Shown here: in pieces, positions 28,211 through 37,462 of the stretch | How the letters are laid out: the number at the start of each line of letters is the position of its first letter | Position numbering within the stretch: the first letter of the stretch is position 1 | From: Enchytraeus crypticus | Lineage: Eukaryota > Annelida > Clitellata > Enchytraeida > Enchytraeidae | Assembly (NCBI GenBank): GCA_905160935.1 | Contig: CAJHZI010000486.1 | Coordinates: 1 to 64,000, forward strand | Direction: 5' to 3' | DNA length: 64,000 nucleotides | Notes under the pieces: generated by a model | The model's database searches: none | What the model saw: only the letters and a program-made list of their open reading frames with translations | What the model was told of the DNA's origin: nothing | Made by a program: the position numbers and the translations under genes

Positions 28211-28873
28211 TCAAGAAACTTGTTTAACGTAATTGGACACCGTAGGCCCTGACGTTGGCCTCTCAAACCTAGGAACCCAAGCTCTTCCTAAGCCAGCCTG
28301 CTCCGTGCCATTATAATCACTCATAAATTCCAGATCTAACATCGATGATTTAAAATCTCTTAATACATATGTTTCACATGTTACTAAGTCACCAACACAG
28401 AGTTTTATTCCATGTTCTACAACATTCTTTTCATTGAAATTCTTCTCACACACAGCAAGGTCATCAGTTTGCTTTCTTGCCGCGGCTATCATGTTCTCTT
28501 TACTGTAGTTATATTCTGTTAAGCTACCGTCGCATAATGCTGTCTCGTCTCTAGCAGTCACTTGTTGGCCTGTTAAAATGTTATCACTGTCGAGGTTTTC
28601 GTAACGGGTAGCAGTGTTGTCAGATGGTTTGTTACACGGAGCAGAATTGCCGCTTAGATTGTCACTAGTAGACGGAGAGAGGTCACGAGTTGAGGAGTCT
28701 ATAGTTGAAAGGTCAAAAGTTGAAGGGTCAGTGATTAACAACTGATCACGAATTGAATTGTTTAACAGTTTGACCTGCATGCTGACCCTCATGTAGACAT
28801 GTGGATGACCTTCAAGTTCATCAAGAGCTGCCAGCATCTGATCATCAACTATGTACAACTCTCCTTGCGTCAA
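28211..28873 (-). CDS. GGACT: GGACT coding exon 2 with inserted low-complexity segment
   Basis: The acceptor is TGTGCAG at 28874 and beyond; the exon starts LTQGELYIVDD and stops with TGA at 28213-28211. Residues about 105-229 of the protein form an insert with loose repeats such as STFDLST and SSTRDLSPST. The reading frame is intact through the insert, so it is probably translated as a surface loop. An unrecognised intron inside it cannot be excluded. Confidence 0.8.
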   Translation of the reverse strand: MTQGELYIVDDQMLAALDELEGHPHVYMRVSMQVKLLNNSIRDQLLITDPSTFDLSTIDSSTRDLSPSTSDNLSGNSAPCNKPSDNTATRYENLDSDNILTGQQVTARDETALCDGSLTEYNYSKENMIAAARKQTDDLAVCEKNFNEKNVVEHGIKLCVGDLVTCETYVLRDFKSSMLDLEFMSDYNGTEQAGLGRAWVPRFERPTSGPTVSNYVKQVS

Positions 28874-29318
28874 CTGCACAGGTACAAATGATAAATTGGA
28901 TCAACCACAAGAAATGACTTCTAGATAAAACAGCATATGTGAAGATAAACAACTCGAAGCAACAATAACAAGGTCATCAAAAGGCAGGAAATAATACATG
29001 AAGAAACAATTTAAAAATTATAATTATAAATGCAACTAAATTGACATCATAAATCACTCAATTTATGAAGACTACAACTATAGCCCTAATACTTTGTAAT
29101 TAATATGCAGAATATTGATAGCTTACCTTTCCCTGACCAGGCAGATCTAGTAGAAATGGTATATTATAGGGTGTGGCAACTACAAGTGGTCGAGGCTCTA
29201 CACTGATCGCTCTACCAATCAATTTGCTCCTACCCTTCCGTACATCGGTAAGCAGTCCATAATTGCCTTCTCCTGTCTTCAGCGTTCCATAGACAAATAC
29301 TTTATGGTTCATTGTCAT
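28211..29318 (-). CDS. GGACT: Gamma-glutamylaminecyclotransferase (gene span)
   Basis: Two coding exons, 29318-29127 and 28873-28211, give 284 codons plus stop. Known GGACT cleaves gamma-glutamyl-epsilon-lysine left from transglutaminase cross-links into 5-oxoproline and lysine, in the cytosol. Exon 1 has FVYGTLKTGEGNYG, the substrate-binding loop of the cyclotransferase fold, and NIPFLLDLPGQGK. Exon 2 has GELYIVDD and LDELEGHP, which contains the expected catalytic Glu, and ends with ETYVLRDFKSSMLDL. The human enzyme is about 153 residues. The excess here is a Ser/Thr/Asp/Asn-rich insert of roughly 125 residues between the EGHP region and the C-terminal strand. It lies head-to-head with NRF1. 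Confidence 0.85.
29127..29318 (-). CDS. GGACT: GGACT coding exon 1
   Basis: ATG at 29318-29316 (a second in-frame ATG is at 29312) through GGA AAG|GTAAGC, 64 codons, phase 0. Just upstream in transcript order is CTGTAG|GTTAAC, so a 5' untranslated exon further upstream is likely. Contains the YGTLK motif. Confidence 0.85.
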
Positions 29319-29535
29319 ATCCAAGTTAACCTACAGCAAAGGAATAAAATGAAAATATTAAAATTATTATAGTATTCAAATTCATAATTACAAAATTTTA
29401 GTATAACGCTACTTTTATGATTAAATTTATGTATTTATGTCTGTGGGTCTCTTATACACATTCGTATCAGGTATTTAAATTAGAATTCAGAGGAGCCCAC
29501 TCCACCAGCACAGCCCAGAACTTCTCAGTTACTAT

Positions 29536-29634
29536 GGCGACCTTCTTTATGCTCGCCGGCTTGATTTTGTCTCAATAGTGTTCGATGTTGTCATTGATGA
29601 CTGTAGCACTCTAATTATTGTTATGTTATGTTAT
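29536..29634 (+). mobile_element. Family-D retroposon in GGACT/NRF1 interval
   Basis: GCTCGCCGGCTTGATTTTGT to AGCACTCTAATTATTGTTAT. It lies on the transcribed upstream side of NRF1. Confidence 0.65.
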
Positions 29635-29706
29635 GAAGCAAATATTGCCACAAATAGATCCAGTCACATTGTGTAAGACAAATTTAGGCGAGAGAGGACA
29701 GAAGGA

Positions 29707-29710
<4 letters not shown>

Positions 29711-29771
<61 letters not shown>
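29711..29771. repeat. (GA)n microsatellite between GGACT and NRF1
   Basis: About 30 GA units. Confidence 0.9.
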
Positions 29772-29776
<5 letters not shown>

Positions 29777-30362
29777 TGACATACTAATTTGAGCAAATGT
29801 TAAAGGTTATTAAAGGGCTTGCAGCATAATATTACATAACTTCAGTTTCAAGTCTACAGTGGCAGGGACAACATAATAACAGGAGCGACCATCCAGAGAC
29901 AAAGAGTTCTGGATAGCGAGAGCTACGATTGTAAAATGATAGACATCAAATCATTACATCACAAGTTCACAACTTTACCGTTAAATGTTGAATTTGACTT
30001 TTTATTTTCAAAACTTTAATCAGACATCAGCTGATCGATTACAACAAAGATCTACAGAAAGCAGTTTCGCCGATTCCAAGAAACAATATCTGTCATCCAT
30101 TTACACATACTATAGCAAAAGGAAAAACATTAATCATACAATATCACTGCCATAGCAATAGGGTCCTTGCGTAATTCTTGTAAATATTCACTTTTAACGT
30201 CTTTTAAAGTAAAATTAAGCTTTATTAGAATAAGAAAGGCTCTGAAAATGTCGATATTTAACTTCTGTTTGTTTATGTTTTGGTGTAAATCTTATAAAGT
30301 TTGTTTATTAGCCATTTTACACGCATCTTTTAGAATTTGGGATCCCCTTCTGCTGAGACGTC

Positions 30363-30381
30363 ATGGCTTCAACAACTACAG
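30363..30381 (+). CDS. NRF1: NRF1 coding exon 1 (start)
   Basis: Only six codons plus one base: ATG reading MASTTT, then ACAG|GTAGAT. The spare G joins AA of the next exon to make Glu. The exact phase fit supports it, but the exon is short enough that another first exon is possible. Confidence 0.55.
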
Positions 30382-33119
30382 GTAGATATTCAGAGTTGAG
30401 TACTAATTTTCTGTTTAGACTCTCAGCCTATTGTCAGAAAAATTTCTTTTTTACTTAAGGTGGTTTCACTGCTTTATTCCTAATTGTAAATAATTTGTAG
30501 TTGAAAGAGGTGCATTACTCATGAATCGTGCATTTGTTATAATTTTATGTTAACTACTGATTTGTTATAATTTGCATGTTTACATTGGTAGTGATTATCC
30601 ATTTGTAACTGTTAAACATTTTCTATATATGCCCTTTTTTAAAATTAGAAACTCAAATCCTCGAATGAGTTTTTGCTTGAAATAAATGACTGCTAAATTG
30701 ACTTGCTATTCTGGTGAACAAGAATCGTTGTACTGACTTTTGTATAATTAAGTTAACGAAAAGTTTAAGATCTGGATGGTTTATATTTCTATATTGAGAA
30801 TATATGGTGTATCCCTTAGAACTTTATTGTAAAGTGCTCACTGAACAATGACAATTGACGTCAAAGTTAAATTGGAAAATGGATTATATTCCCTTTGACT
30901 ATTAATTAATTTATTTATTGGTTAGATTCCCATTGTAGGTTTTGTACAACTTCATTGTACAATAACATTGTACTATGCATGGCTTGCATATTATTTTGTT
31001 AGTGATTGATGTATTATAATTTATATGCAGAAATTGTAAGTCGCAACCAAGGAGCTTCAGGCGCTGGTGTCACAGCTAATAGCTTAGCTGCTGTCGCAGC
31101 TGCTAGCTCACAGCTGCAGTTGCAGTGCAAGAGAATGAAGCGTTTACATTCTTACGAAATCAATCCTTCAGTAAGAAAACGTCAGCAGGCTAGACTACTT
31201 AGGTAATGTTTCTTACTTATCCACTGAACTTGCCAAACAACTGTTTCCTGATATAAATTCATGTAAAAAAGCCAAGTTTAATGTCAGTTTCCTGCTCAAT
31301 AGCTTGTCAGTGACGGGAAGAGCACTAGATTTGAACCTGCACCAACTGATCCGCAGTCAAACAATTTGCCATCGAACCATCAGCTCAGCTGCCTGTACTT
31401 TCAGTATCATGTGAATATTTTGTCACTAATATCTCTGAATATGTCCCAGTCCAACTGAATTCTTTCGTAATTGATTCATGAAATATCACCAGCAGTTACT
31501 ATTGTTAGATTTTGAGCTTCCAAAATTGTAGCGAGCACCATTTGCCCTCATTTATCAGTTATTTATTTGATAAAAAATTTAGTGCAGTGCAGACAGGCAT
31601 CTAGCTCTTATTTGTCATGTGTGTTGTTGAGTAATTATATATTTATATATGTATACTTAAATTTAAAGCTTTTATGCTATGATATATAATTGTATGTACA
31701 TTTGTTGCTTATTTTACCAGTTACTGAGCACTTCACTTTTCTGACTATAATTTAATCCTTTCATGATTGCTAGCTAATAACAAGTATAAGCTAATGAAGT
31801 ATAAGATCACCTCATTAGCTAACAATCAGCTAACAAGTAGTTAAACTATCTTTTTCTACTATTCTCATCATTATTTACTTAGCTGTGCTGTACAGACCTT
31901 GGAATCTAGCAAGAATATAGCTCAAGAAACTGTGTTACTGACTAGCAATGTTATTTAGGAAGCTGCACGCCCTGATGGAAGAATACATAGCGCGTGTGGG
32001 TCAGCAAGCCGTCCTCGTGTGCTGCTCCTCCAGTAAACAGCGTCGTGAGCCGTCGAGGCTCTATCCTCAACATCAAGCTCAGAGGCATCCTTACAGAGTC
32101 TATGGGTCACAGCCTCTTGAGACTGTTGTAAGTGTATCCTCCTGTAAATTTTATTTGCAGGAGGCAAAATTATATTTTTATAAAATTATAAAATTATATT
32201 TTATTATTAGAATTTTATCATTATTACTTTATAATTAGCTTTTATTTGCTCTGTAAATTTTATTTTTATTTACAGTTTTTTGATGTTAATTTTAGTTGAA
32301 GCACTGAAAAATGTCAGTTGTTATTACTCGTTGACAGTGCCTATGGGATTTACAGGCATCTAAATGACTACGATCTCATTAAACAACAATTCATTTTTTA
32401 TAAATTTGGAATTCAGAATTGATTTTTATATTTTAATTGTTATTGATTGTGTAGTATCAAATATTAAGGTACTGGAACTTATTTTAACTCCAATCACTGT
32501 TAGCGCTAAGTTAATGTTAGTTAATACTGACTGGAAACCGATGTGCAAAAAATTTCCAAAATTTCTCCCATTCGCTGGATAATAATTCTACAAATTTTAC
32601 TTTCCGATCAGTTTCACCGGAAATTGGTCCCCAGAAGATGCTATTGCTATAATTTAAAATGATTCCAAATGACATTCACGTGAACATGTACAAGTATTTG
32701 TAATGATAACAAAGCTGGTATGAATGAACGAACGAATGAATGAATAAGTGCTGAATGAATGCGTTAAGTATTAATAACTGAATCATTTTTTGTATAATTG
32801 ATTGATTGTTTTGTTGATTGATTGATTTATTGATTGATTAATTGATTGATAGGTGCGTAACCATAGACGGAAGATAACGAGCAGCCTGGAGGCGGTGCTT
32901 AGCCAGCAGACTCCACCCACTGATGACTCATCAGGACCTGCTACATCGCCTCTATTTGATATGCCCGCCCTCTCAGTTGATGGTGTTCCCGCCTCTCTGA
33001 CTAATATGACTCAGGTATGTCTCTCTATCTCCTGCTCTCTCTCTCGCTTTGTCTGACTGTCTGTCTGTCTATCTCTCTCTCTCTATCTCCCTCTCTTTCT
33101 TACTCTCTCTCACTCTCTC

Positions 33120-33161
<42 letters not shown>

Positions 33162-36100
33162 ATTAAGAATAATAGTCCCTGTAGTATAAGACCACCAATC
33201 TATATGAGAACTAGATAGTGTATGATTAGCTACCTGACTGAGTGATTTCATCAATATTCTGAAAGGATCGATTGATTGACTGATGCAGGCTCAGTTGAGA
33301 GCGTTTATTCCAGAGATGATGAAGTACTCGACGGGGCGCAGTAAGCCGGGCTGAATTGATTGATTGATTGATTGATTGATGCAGGCACAGTTGAGAGCAT
33401 TTATCCCGGAGATGATGAAGTACTCGACAGGGCGCAGTAAGCCGGGCTGGGGTAAGCCGGATTGTAGACCAGTGTGGTGGCCACAGGATGTGCCGTGGGC
33501 CAACGTGCGCAGTGATGTCAGGGATGAGACTACAAAAACTTCTGTAATTATCCTGACTGTCCTATCAATCAATCAATCAATCAATCGTTGTTAGAGTAGT
33601 GAACATCTTATTCGTGTATGCAGGTTCTGCCTGAAGGCAGTCCACAAAGTTTGAAGTGTTCTTTGCTGTATCAATCAATTGATCAGGCAATCAATTAGTA
33701 ATTTGTTCTGCTGGCAGTCTCAGCCCTTTGCACTTTTTAACTTATTGACAGACTTTCGTGGTCTACTTGTATATTGTAGAATATTTTTGTGAAAATTCTT
33801 TATCAATATGAATAATTATATCTTGCAGAATAATTTCAAATATTAGAGTAATTATGATTGTGTGTAGAATGCATGTTGTACTGCGTGATTGTGTACTAAG
33901 ATGAGTGTAAATGCCTTGATATCTGTACAATGTTGTGGTTCTTAAGGTAAACTGGACTGTTGCCTTACGTAACATCATAATATCCTGCTACAGCTATCAT
34001 GGAAGGGAAGACCTTCTTCATCATACTAACTCCTCCCTCTGCTTAGATGGGTTAAGCCCACCTCATAAACGAACCAATCACCATGCAGAAGCAACCTCAG
34101 TGAATTGTCAATCAATTCAATCAGCTGCTCTATCGCTCCACCCTCATAACACAGCAGCTGAAGGAGCTGCAGCTATTCTAAATGCCATTCAATCAGCTGC
34201 TACTACCACTGTTGGGTCAGACCACGCCTCCTCTCTATCTGATTGGTCGCTCGTGGAGCTAGAGGGCGGGAATATTACAGCAGAAGACTCCAATCACCAA
34301 TCTGTTCAGTTCGTTCAGTTGTTAGATGGAACACAGGCCCGGCTGGTGCATACTGTTAGTTTTCTTATTTTATTAAACTCAAGGAATATCAGTGATTGAG
34401 TGAGCATAAGATATAAACTCTGACTTTCTGATCTGGAGACAAAACAACCTAATCCTTCTTGTTACCATCTTCACCAAGTCCTGGACGTGATCGATATATT
34501 GTGTAATATTTTGTCATATACGATGTAGAATTTGAACAATATTGATGATGCACTTCTCAACTGTTATTAAGTAGTAGTAGTACATATGTTTATTTAAAAG
34601 TCCTCAAACATTGACAAACAATTGTGAAAGGAAATAAATCAATAAGTCAAACTTCAAAGTGTGAATCAACATATGTAGCATCAAACAGAAAATAAAATTT
34701 GCTCACTACGGCCATCAGAGAGGGCACTGAAGTACCCTATAGAGCTGACCACCGCTTAAGTTACTTTATTTTGTTATTAAGTTTCAGTATTTTGTTATTA
34801 AGTTGCTTTATTTTGTTATTAAGTTACTTTATTTTGTTATTAAGTTGCTTTATTTTGTTATTAAGTTGCTTTATTTTGTTATTAAGCTGCTTTATTTTGT
34901 TGTTAAGTTTCAGTATTTTGTTATTAAGTTGCCGTACAGTCTGGTGAAGTACGAATCTGCTGCGGACGAGGAAATGAAAGACGAAGAGTGTGGGGGCAGG
35001 AAACCAGATTGTCGATCAGGCAAGGGCAGGAGCCAGACAGTCACAGTTTCAACTGATCATGGTCAACAACAACAACAAGAGACCGCCCCGCAACCCATTT
35101 TTGTGGCATCGGGAGATTGGGGTGGTGGACCACTTAGTAAGCATTTAAAACTGTTAGAGTGTATTTTAAGACTCACTTCAGATGATGATTTTTGCATCTA
35201 GTCTTCAGTTATTTTTGGTTTTCTGGATTTTGGAATTTGCACCGTTTTTGGACCTTCTTTTTGCTCAACGGCATGATTTTGTCTCACTAGTACTCAATGT
35301 TGTCATTGATGACTGTAGCACTCTAGTTGTTGTTATTATTATTGTTATGATTTAATAAGAAATTTGTGTTATTAAAGCTACACAATGTTCCCATAAAATT
35401 TCAATAAGACTAAATAATATTAATTAACTCTACCTTAAAATGATGGTTTATCACATTTGAAGCTCGTTTTCGTAGAAATGCCTTTAACCGTTACCATTTA
35501 ATTCATCCAGTGTGAAAGCTACAAGCACATCTCCTAATCATCTCCTAATCATCTCCTAATCATCTCCTAATCATCTCCTAATCATCTCACCTCTTTTAAT
35601 TGCTATTTTGAATGTAATGAATTTTGTCTGTCTGTGATTTCGTTAGGGGTTTATTTGTGTCCCCACCTGTATTATGCAAAAGCTCTGAATTAACTTATGT
35701 TTTAATTTAGTGTCTAACATATTTTCTCTTCTAAAAATCTAACAAATGTTTTCGTATTTTAAATGGAACATTTAAACTAATTATTTACTTATATTTTGCG
35801 CACTCTACTTTTAGCGTATTGTTTATTAATTGCTAACACTTGCTCAATGGCAGCTCATCTCTTACTATAAATTACATTTTTATAATAGTAATAAAATAAG
35901 GGATTTTATAAGAGCGCCGCTCTATGTAATAATCCACGGTAGCGCTAAGGGAGTGAATTATATCCACTATGGAACAAAACTTTCCTAAGCTCTGAAGAGC
36001 TAGACCTGACTTCTGATTTTCTGGATTTTGAAATTTGCACCATTTTTGGACCTTCTTTTTGCTCGCCGGCTTGATTTTGTCTCAATAGTGCTCGATGTTG

Positions 36101-36371
36101 TCATTGATGACAGTTGCACTCTAATTATTGTTATTATTTACTTTATGTGATTTCTGTAGATATAACTCTACCGGTGTCAGTATACGAGTCACTTATGGCT
36201 GGCCTCAGCCAATCAGGAGACAGTGTTAGCGTCCTCTCACAGGAAGGCTATCAAATCGTATCAGTTGTAGAGTCAGGAGGCGGAGTTTCGGATCACGTGA
36301 TCAATTCAGACGTTCCCATTGGTGGCAACAGAGATTCTGATGCAGGGGATATTTTAGGCAACGATACCTGA
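30363..36371 (+). CDS. NRF1: Nuclear respiratory factor 1 (gene span)
   Basis: Eight coding exons (30363-30381, 31031-31202, 31959-32127, 32853-33014, 33385-33543, 33947-34354, 34929-35136, 36160-36371) total 1509 nt, giving 502 residues against about 503 in human NRF1. Every phase closes. NRF1 is a homodimeric transcription factor that binds GCGCATGCGC-type sites and activates nuclear genes for mitochondrial and basic functions. Conserved DNA-binding stretches are NPSVRKRQQARLLRKL, ARVGQQA, AQLRAFIPEM, KPGWGK, WANVRSDVR and HGREDLL (about residues 50-252). The C-terminal half is Ser/Gln/Gly-rich and ends with LPVSVYESLMAGLSQSGD, similar to the vertebrate activation end. The N-terminus is shorter than in vertebrates. 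Identification is firm; exon edges are inferred. Confidence 0.92.
31031..31202 (+). CDS. NRF1: NRF1 coding exon 2 (start of DNA-binding domain)
   Basis: The acceptor is TATATGCAG; the donor is CTTAG|GTAATG, leaving AG over. It encodes an Ala-rich stretch, then basic KRMKRLHSYEINPSVRKRQQ, matching the nuclear-localisation and DNA-binding start of NRF1. Confidence 0.9.
31266..31397 (-). mobile_element. SINE-A copy in NRF1 intron 2, diverged
   Basis: GTCAGTTTCCTGCTC, AGATTTGAACCTGCACC and GATCCGCAGTC are recognisable; the head is poorly conserved. Confidence 0.6.
31959..32127 (+). CDS. NRF1: NRF1 coding exon 3
   Basis: The acceptor is TTATTTAG; the donor is GACTGTT|GTAAGT. It encodes KLHALMEEYIARVGQQAVLV and YRVYGSQPLETV, aligned with the vertebrate core domain. 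The middle (SSSKQRREPSR) is a little longer and more basic than in human. Confidence 0.9.
32798..32852. repeat. (TTGA)n tract before NRF1 exon 4
   Basis: ATTGATTGATTGTTTTGTTG on to TTGATTGATAG at the acceptor. Confidence 0.85.
32853..33014 (+). CDS. NRF1: NRF1 coding exon 4
   Basis: 54 codons, phase 0 at both ends. The acceptor is TTGATAG inside a TTGA tract; the donor is ACTCAG|GTATGT followed by CT/CTGT repeats. It encodes VRNHRRKITSSLEAVL and PALSVDGVPASLTNMTQ, matching vertebrate LPPLTIDGIPVSVDKMTQ. Confidence 0.9.
33030..33160. repeat. CT/CTGT tract after NRF1 exon 4 donor
   Basis: Pyrimidine-rich microsatellite starting within 10-15 bases of the 5' splice site. Confidence 0.85.
33289..33354 (+). 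pseudogene. Truncated duplicate of NRF1 exon 5
   Basis: Preceded by TGATGCAG as in the real exon, then about 63 bases matching 33385-33447 with four synonymous differences. It reads the same AQLRAFIPEMMKY peptide and breaks off at GGGCTGA, an in-frame stop exactly where a TTGA tract begins. Splicing to this acceptor would truncate NRF1 unless the internal GTAAGC was used. Confidence 0.85.
33355..33382. repeat. (TTGA)n tract between decoy and real NRF1 exon 5
   Basis: About seven TTGA units bridge the truncated copy and the real acceptor. Confidence 0.85.
33385..33543 (+). CDS. NRF1: NRF1 coding exon 5 (DNA-binding core)
   Basis: 53 codons, phase 0. It encodes AQLRAFIPEMMKYSTGRSKP, GWGKPDCRPVWWPQDVPWAN and VRSDVR, the most conserved NRF1 stretch. 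The donor TCT|GTAATT is followed within about 20 bases by (ATCA)n. A truncated copy of this exon lies just upstream at 33289-33354. Confidence 0.92.
33563..33589. repeat. (ATCA)n tract after NRF1 exon 5 donor
   Basis: TATCAATCAATCAATCAATC, 20 bases into the intron. Confidence 0.85.
33947..34354 (+). CDS. NRF1: NRF1 coding exon 6
   Basis: 136 codons, phase 0. The acceptor is TTCTTAAG; the donor is CATACT|GTTAGT. It encodes VNWTVALRNIIISCYSYHGR then EDLL, the end of the DNA-binding domain, followed by a His/Gln/Ala/Ser-rich region and QFVQLLDGTQARLVHT. Confidence 0.88.
34568..34697 (+). repeat. Family-H dispersed repeat in NRF1 intron 6
   Basis: AGTAGTAGTAGTACATATGT, AATTGTGAAAGGAAATAAAT and GTGTGAATCAACATATGTAG recur at 63434-63574 in the same orientation. 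Confidence 0.6.
34761..34928 (+). repeat. 21-bp minisatellite ending at NRF1 exon 7 acceptor
   Basis: Eight units of 21 bp, each ending ATTTTGTTATTAAG (one has GTTGTTAAG). The exon follows the last AAG. Confidence 0.9.
34929..35136 (+). CDS. NRF1: NRF1 coding exon 7
   Basis: The acceptor ATTAAG is the final unit of a 21-bp tandem repeat; the donor is CACTTA|GTAAGC. It encodes LPYSLVKYESAADEE, an acidic/Gln stretch (HGQQQQQE), then PIFVASGDWGGGPL. The frame stays open upstream through the repeat, so the exact 5' edge is uncertain; CGTACAG at 34938 is a further acceptor candidate but breaks the phase. Confidence 0.7.
35213..35350 (+). mobile_element. Family-D retroposon in NRF1 intron 7
   Basis: One of the longest copies, beginning GGTTTTCTGGATTTTGG. 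Starts about 80 bases after the exon 7 donor. Confidence 0.68.
35521..35586 (+). repeat. 11-bp tandem repeat in NRF1 intron 7
   Basis: CATCTCCTAAT repeated about five times. Confidence 0.8.
36015..36141 (+). mobile_element. Family-D retroposon abutting NRF1 last-exon acceptor
   Basis: Second copy in the same intron; its TTGTTATTATTT tail ends 18 bases before the acceptor at 36159. Confidence 0.7.
36160..36371 (+). CDS. NRF1: NRF1 last coding exon
   Basis: The acceptor is TTTCTGTAG. It encodes ITLPVSVYESLMAGLSQSGD, then VVESGGGVSDHVINSD, and stops with TGA at 36369. It corresponds to the C-terminal activation segment of vertebrate NRF1. Confidence 0.88.
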
Positions 36372-36734
36372 AGTATTTATAGGATTGGTTTGAGCAAGTG
36401 TTTTACTGTTGCGAGTGTAGGTGTCAGCCCTGCACCATATTTCAAGTGATGGTTGGGTGTGAGGAACCCTCTTGTGTGTGATGATTGGGCATTAGCTTTG
36501 CACCCTTCCCAGTGAAAAAGGACATCAGCATCACGGTTTAGCTCTTTAATGACCGACTGCAACAACTTGAAAATTGTTCACACTATTATATCAATGCGGT
36601 ATCTTTTGTTGTCTCGAATCTGTTGGCTCATGTGCTTAGGTAGTTGTTTTGTGAACTTAATGTTTAATTCAGGTAGTTAGCGTTATCGAAGTTATTACCA
36701 CATATGCACTCTATGGCAGTTTAAAGTTTTTTAG

Positions 36735-36882
36735 GGTTTTGGGTGCTCTTTATTAGGATTTTGTTGCTGTCTATTAGGTTTTGGATGCTGTGTATTAGGA
36801 TTTGGGTGCTGTTTATTAGGTTTTGGGTGCTGTTTATTAGGTTTTGGGTGCTGTTTATTAGGTTTTAGATGCTGTTTATTAA
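36735..36882 (+). repeat. 21-bp minisatellite downstream of NRF1
   Basis: About seven units near TTATTAGGTTTTGGGTGCTG, probably in the NRF1 3' UTR. Confidence 0.8.
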
Positions 36883-36969
36883 TTGAGGATTTAGTTTCTT
36901 TGAATTTAAAGATATACGTTCCTGTGGCTTAATCTAAATCATAAAGTGTCAAGTATTCAATACAGTTTC

Positions 36970-37050
36970 AGGTGCAGTCTTGTGGATAGCACTCTTGCTT
37001 TATAATCAGGACCTCAGGGGATCAAATCCCGGTTAGATCATTTCTGACAG
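36970..37050 (+). repeat. tRNA-like sequence (SINE head or tRNA pseudogene)
   Basis: GGTGCAGTCTTGTGGATAGC with a B-box-like GGGATCAAATCCC. No paired acceptor stem was confirmed. Confidence 0.35.
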
Positions 37051-37143
37051 TATCGCTTATGGCTTCCCAACTTTACGTGGTAAACTAAGAATAAAATGAT
37101 TAATGAGCTAATAACTGGTTCAGATCTGAAATGAAGATCTTGA

Positions 37144-37262
37144 ATTAATGTAAGATACTCGATCGCGGATCAGTATGTGCAGGGTTCAAATCCTGGGCTT
37201 GTCCTTCTCTGACATCTCTTTCGAGTGAGGAAACTGACGTTAACCTTTGCTTTACCAGTTTT
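37144..37262 (+). mobile_element. SINE-A copy downstream of NRF1
   Basis: Begins at TAAGATACTCGATCGCGGAT, so the A box is lost. The B box GGTTCAAATCC and complete 3' end are present. Possibly inside the NRF1 3' UTR. Confidence 0.7.
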
Positions 37263-37456
37263 AATGAACCCTGTCCAGACCTTCTGGAATGGAATTACTG
37301 ATTTGAGTTCACAAATAATAATTTTTTTATATTTATTTCACACATGTTGAAGATTTGGTAATCTTTAAGAGACTTTACTTAGTTATGAAGTCAGTAATTT
37401 AGTAGGTAATTTATTTTGTTATAAAGGAACGATAAAAACTCTGTAAATGTCTGTTC

Positions 37457-37462
37457 AATAAA
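37457..37462 (+). terminator. Possible poly(A) signal of NRF1
   Basis: AATAAA about 1.09 kb past the stop; another AATAAA lies near 37663. Neither is decisive. Confidence 0.25.

Larger units (their letters stand above)
29319..30362. promoter_or_regulatory. Shared head-to-head interval between GGACT and NRF1
   Basis: About 1.04 kb separates the two start codons on opposite strands. It holds a family-D retroposon (29536-29634) and a (GA)n tract (29711-29771). GACGTCA at 30357-30363 overlaps the NRF1 ATG. No TATA box stands out. A bidirectional promoter is inferred from geometry alone. Confidence 0.4.

Noticed and set aside
34699-34947. 82-residue frame with repeated hydrophobic heptads
   Set aside because: It is a frame of the 21-bp minisatellite; only the overlap with NRF1 exon 7 is meaningful.
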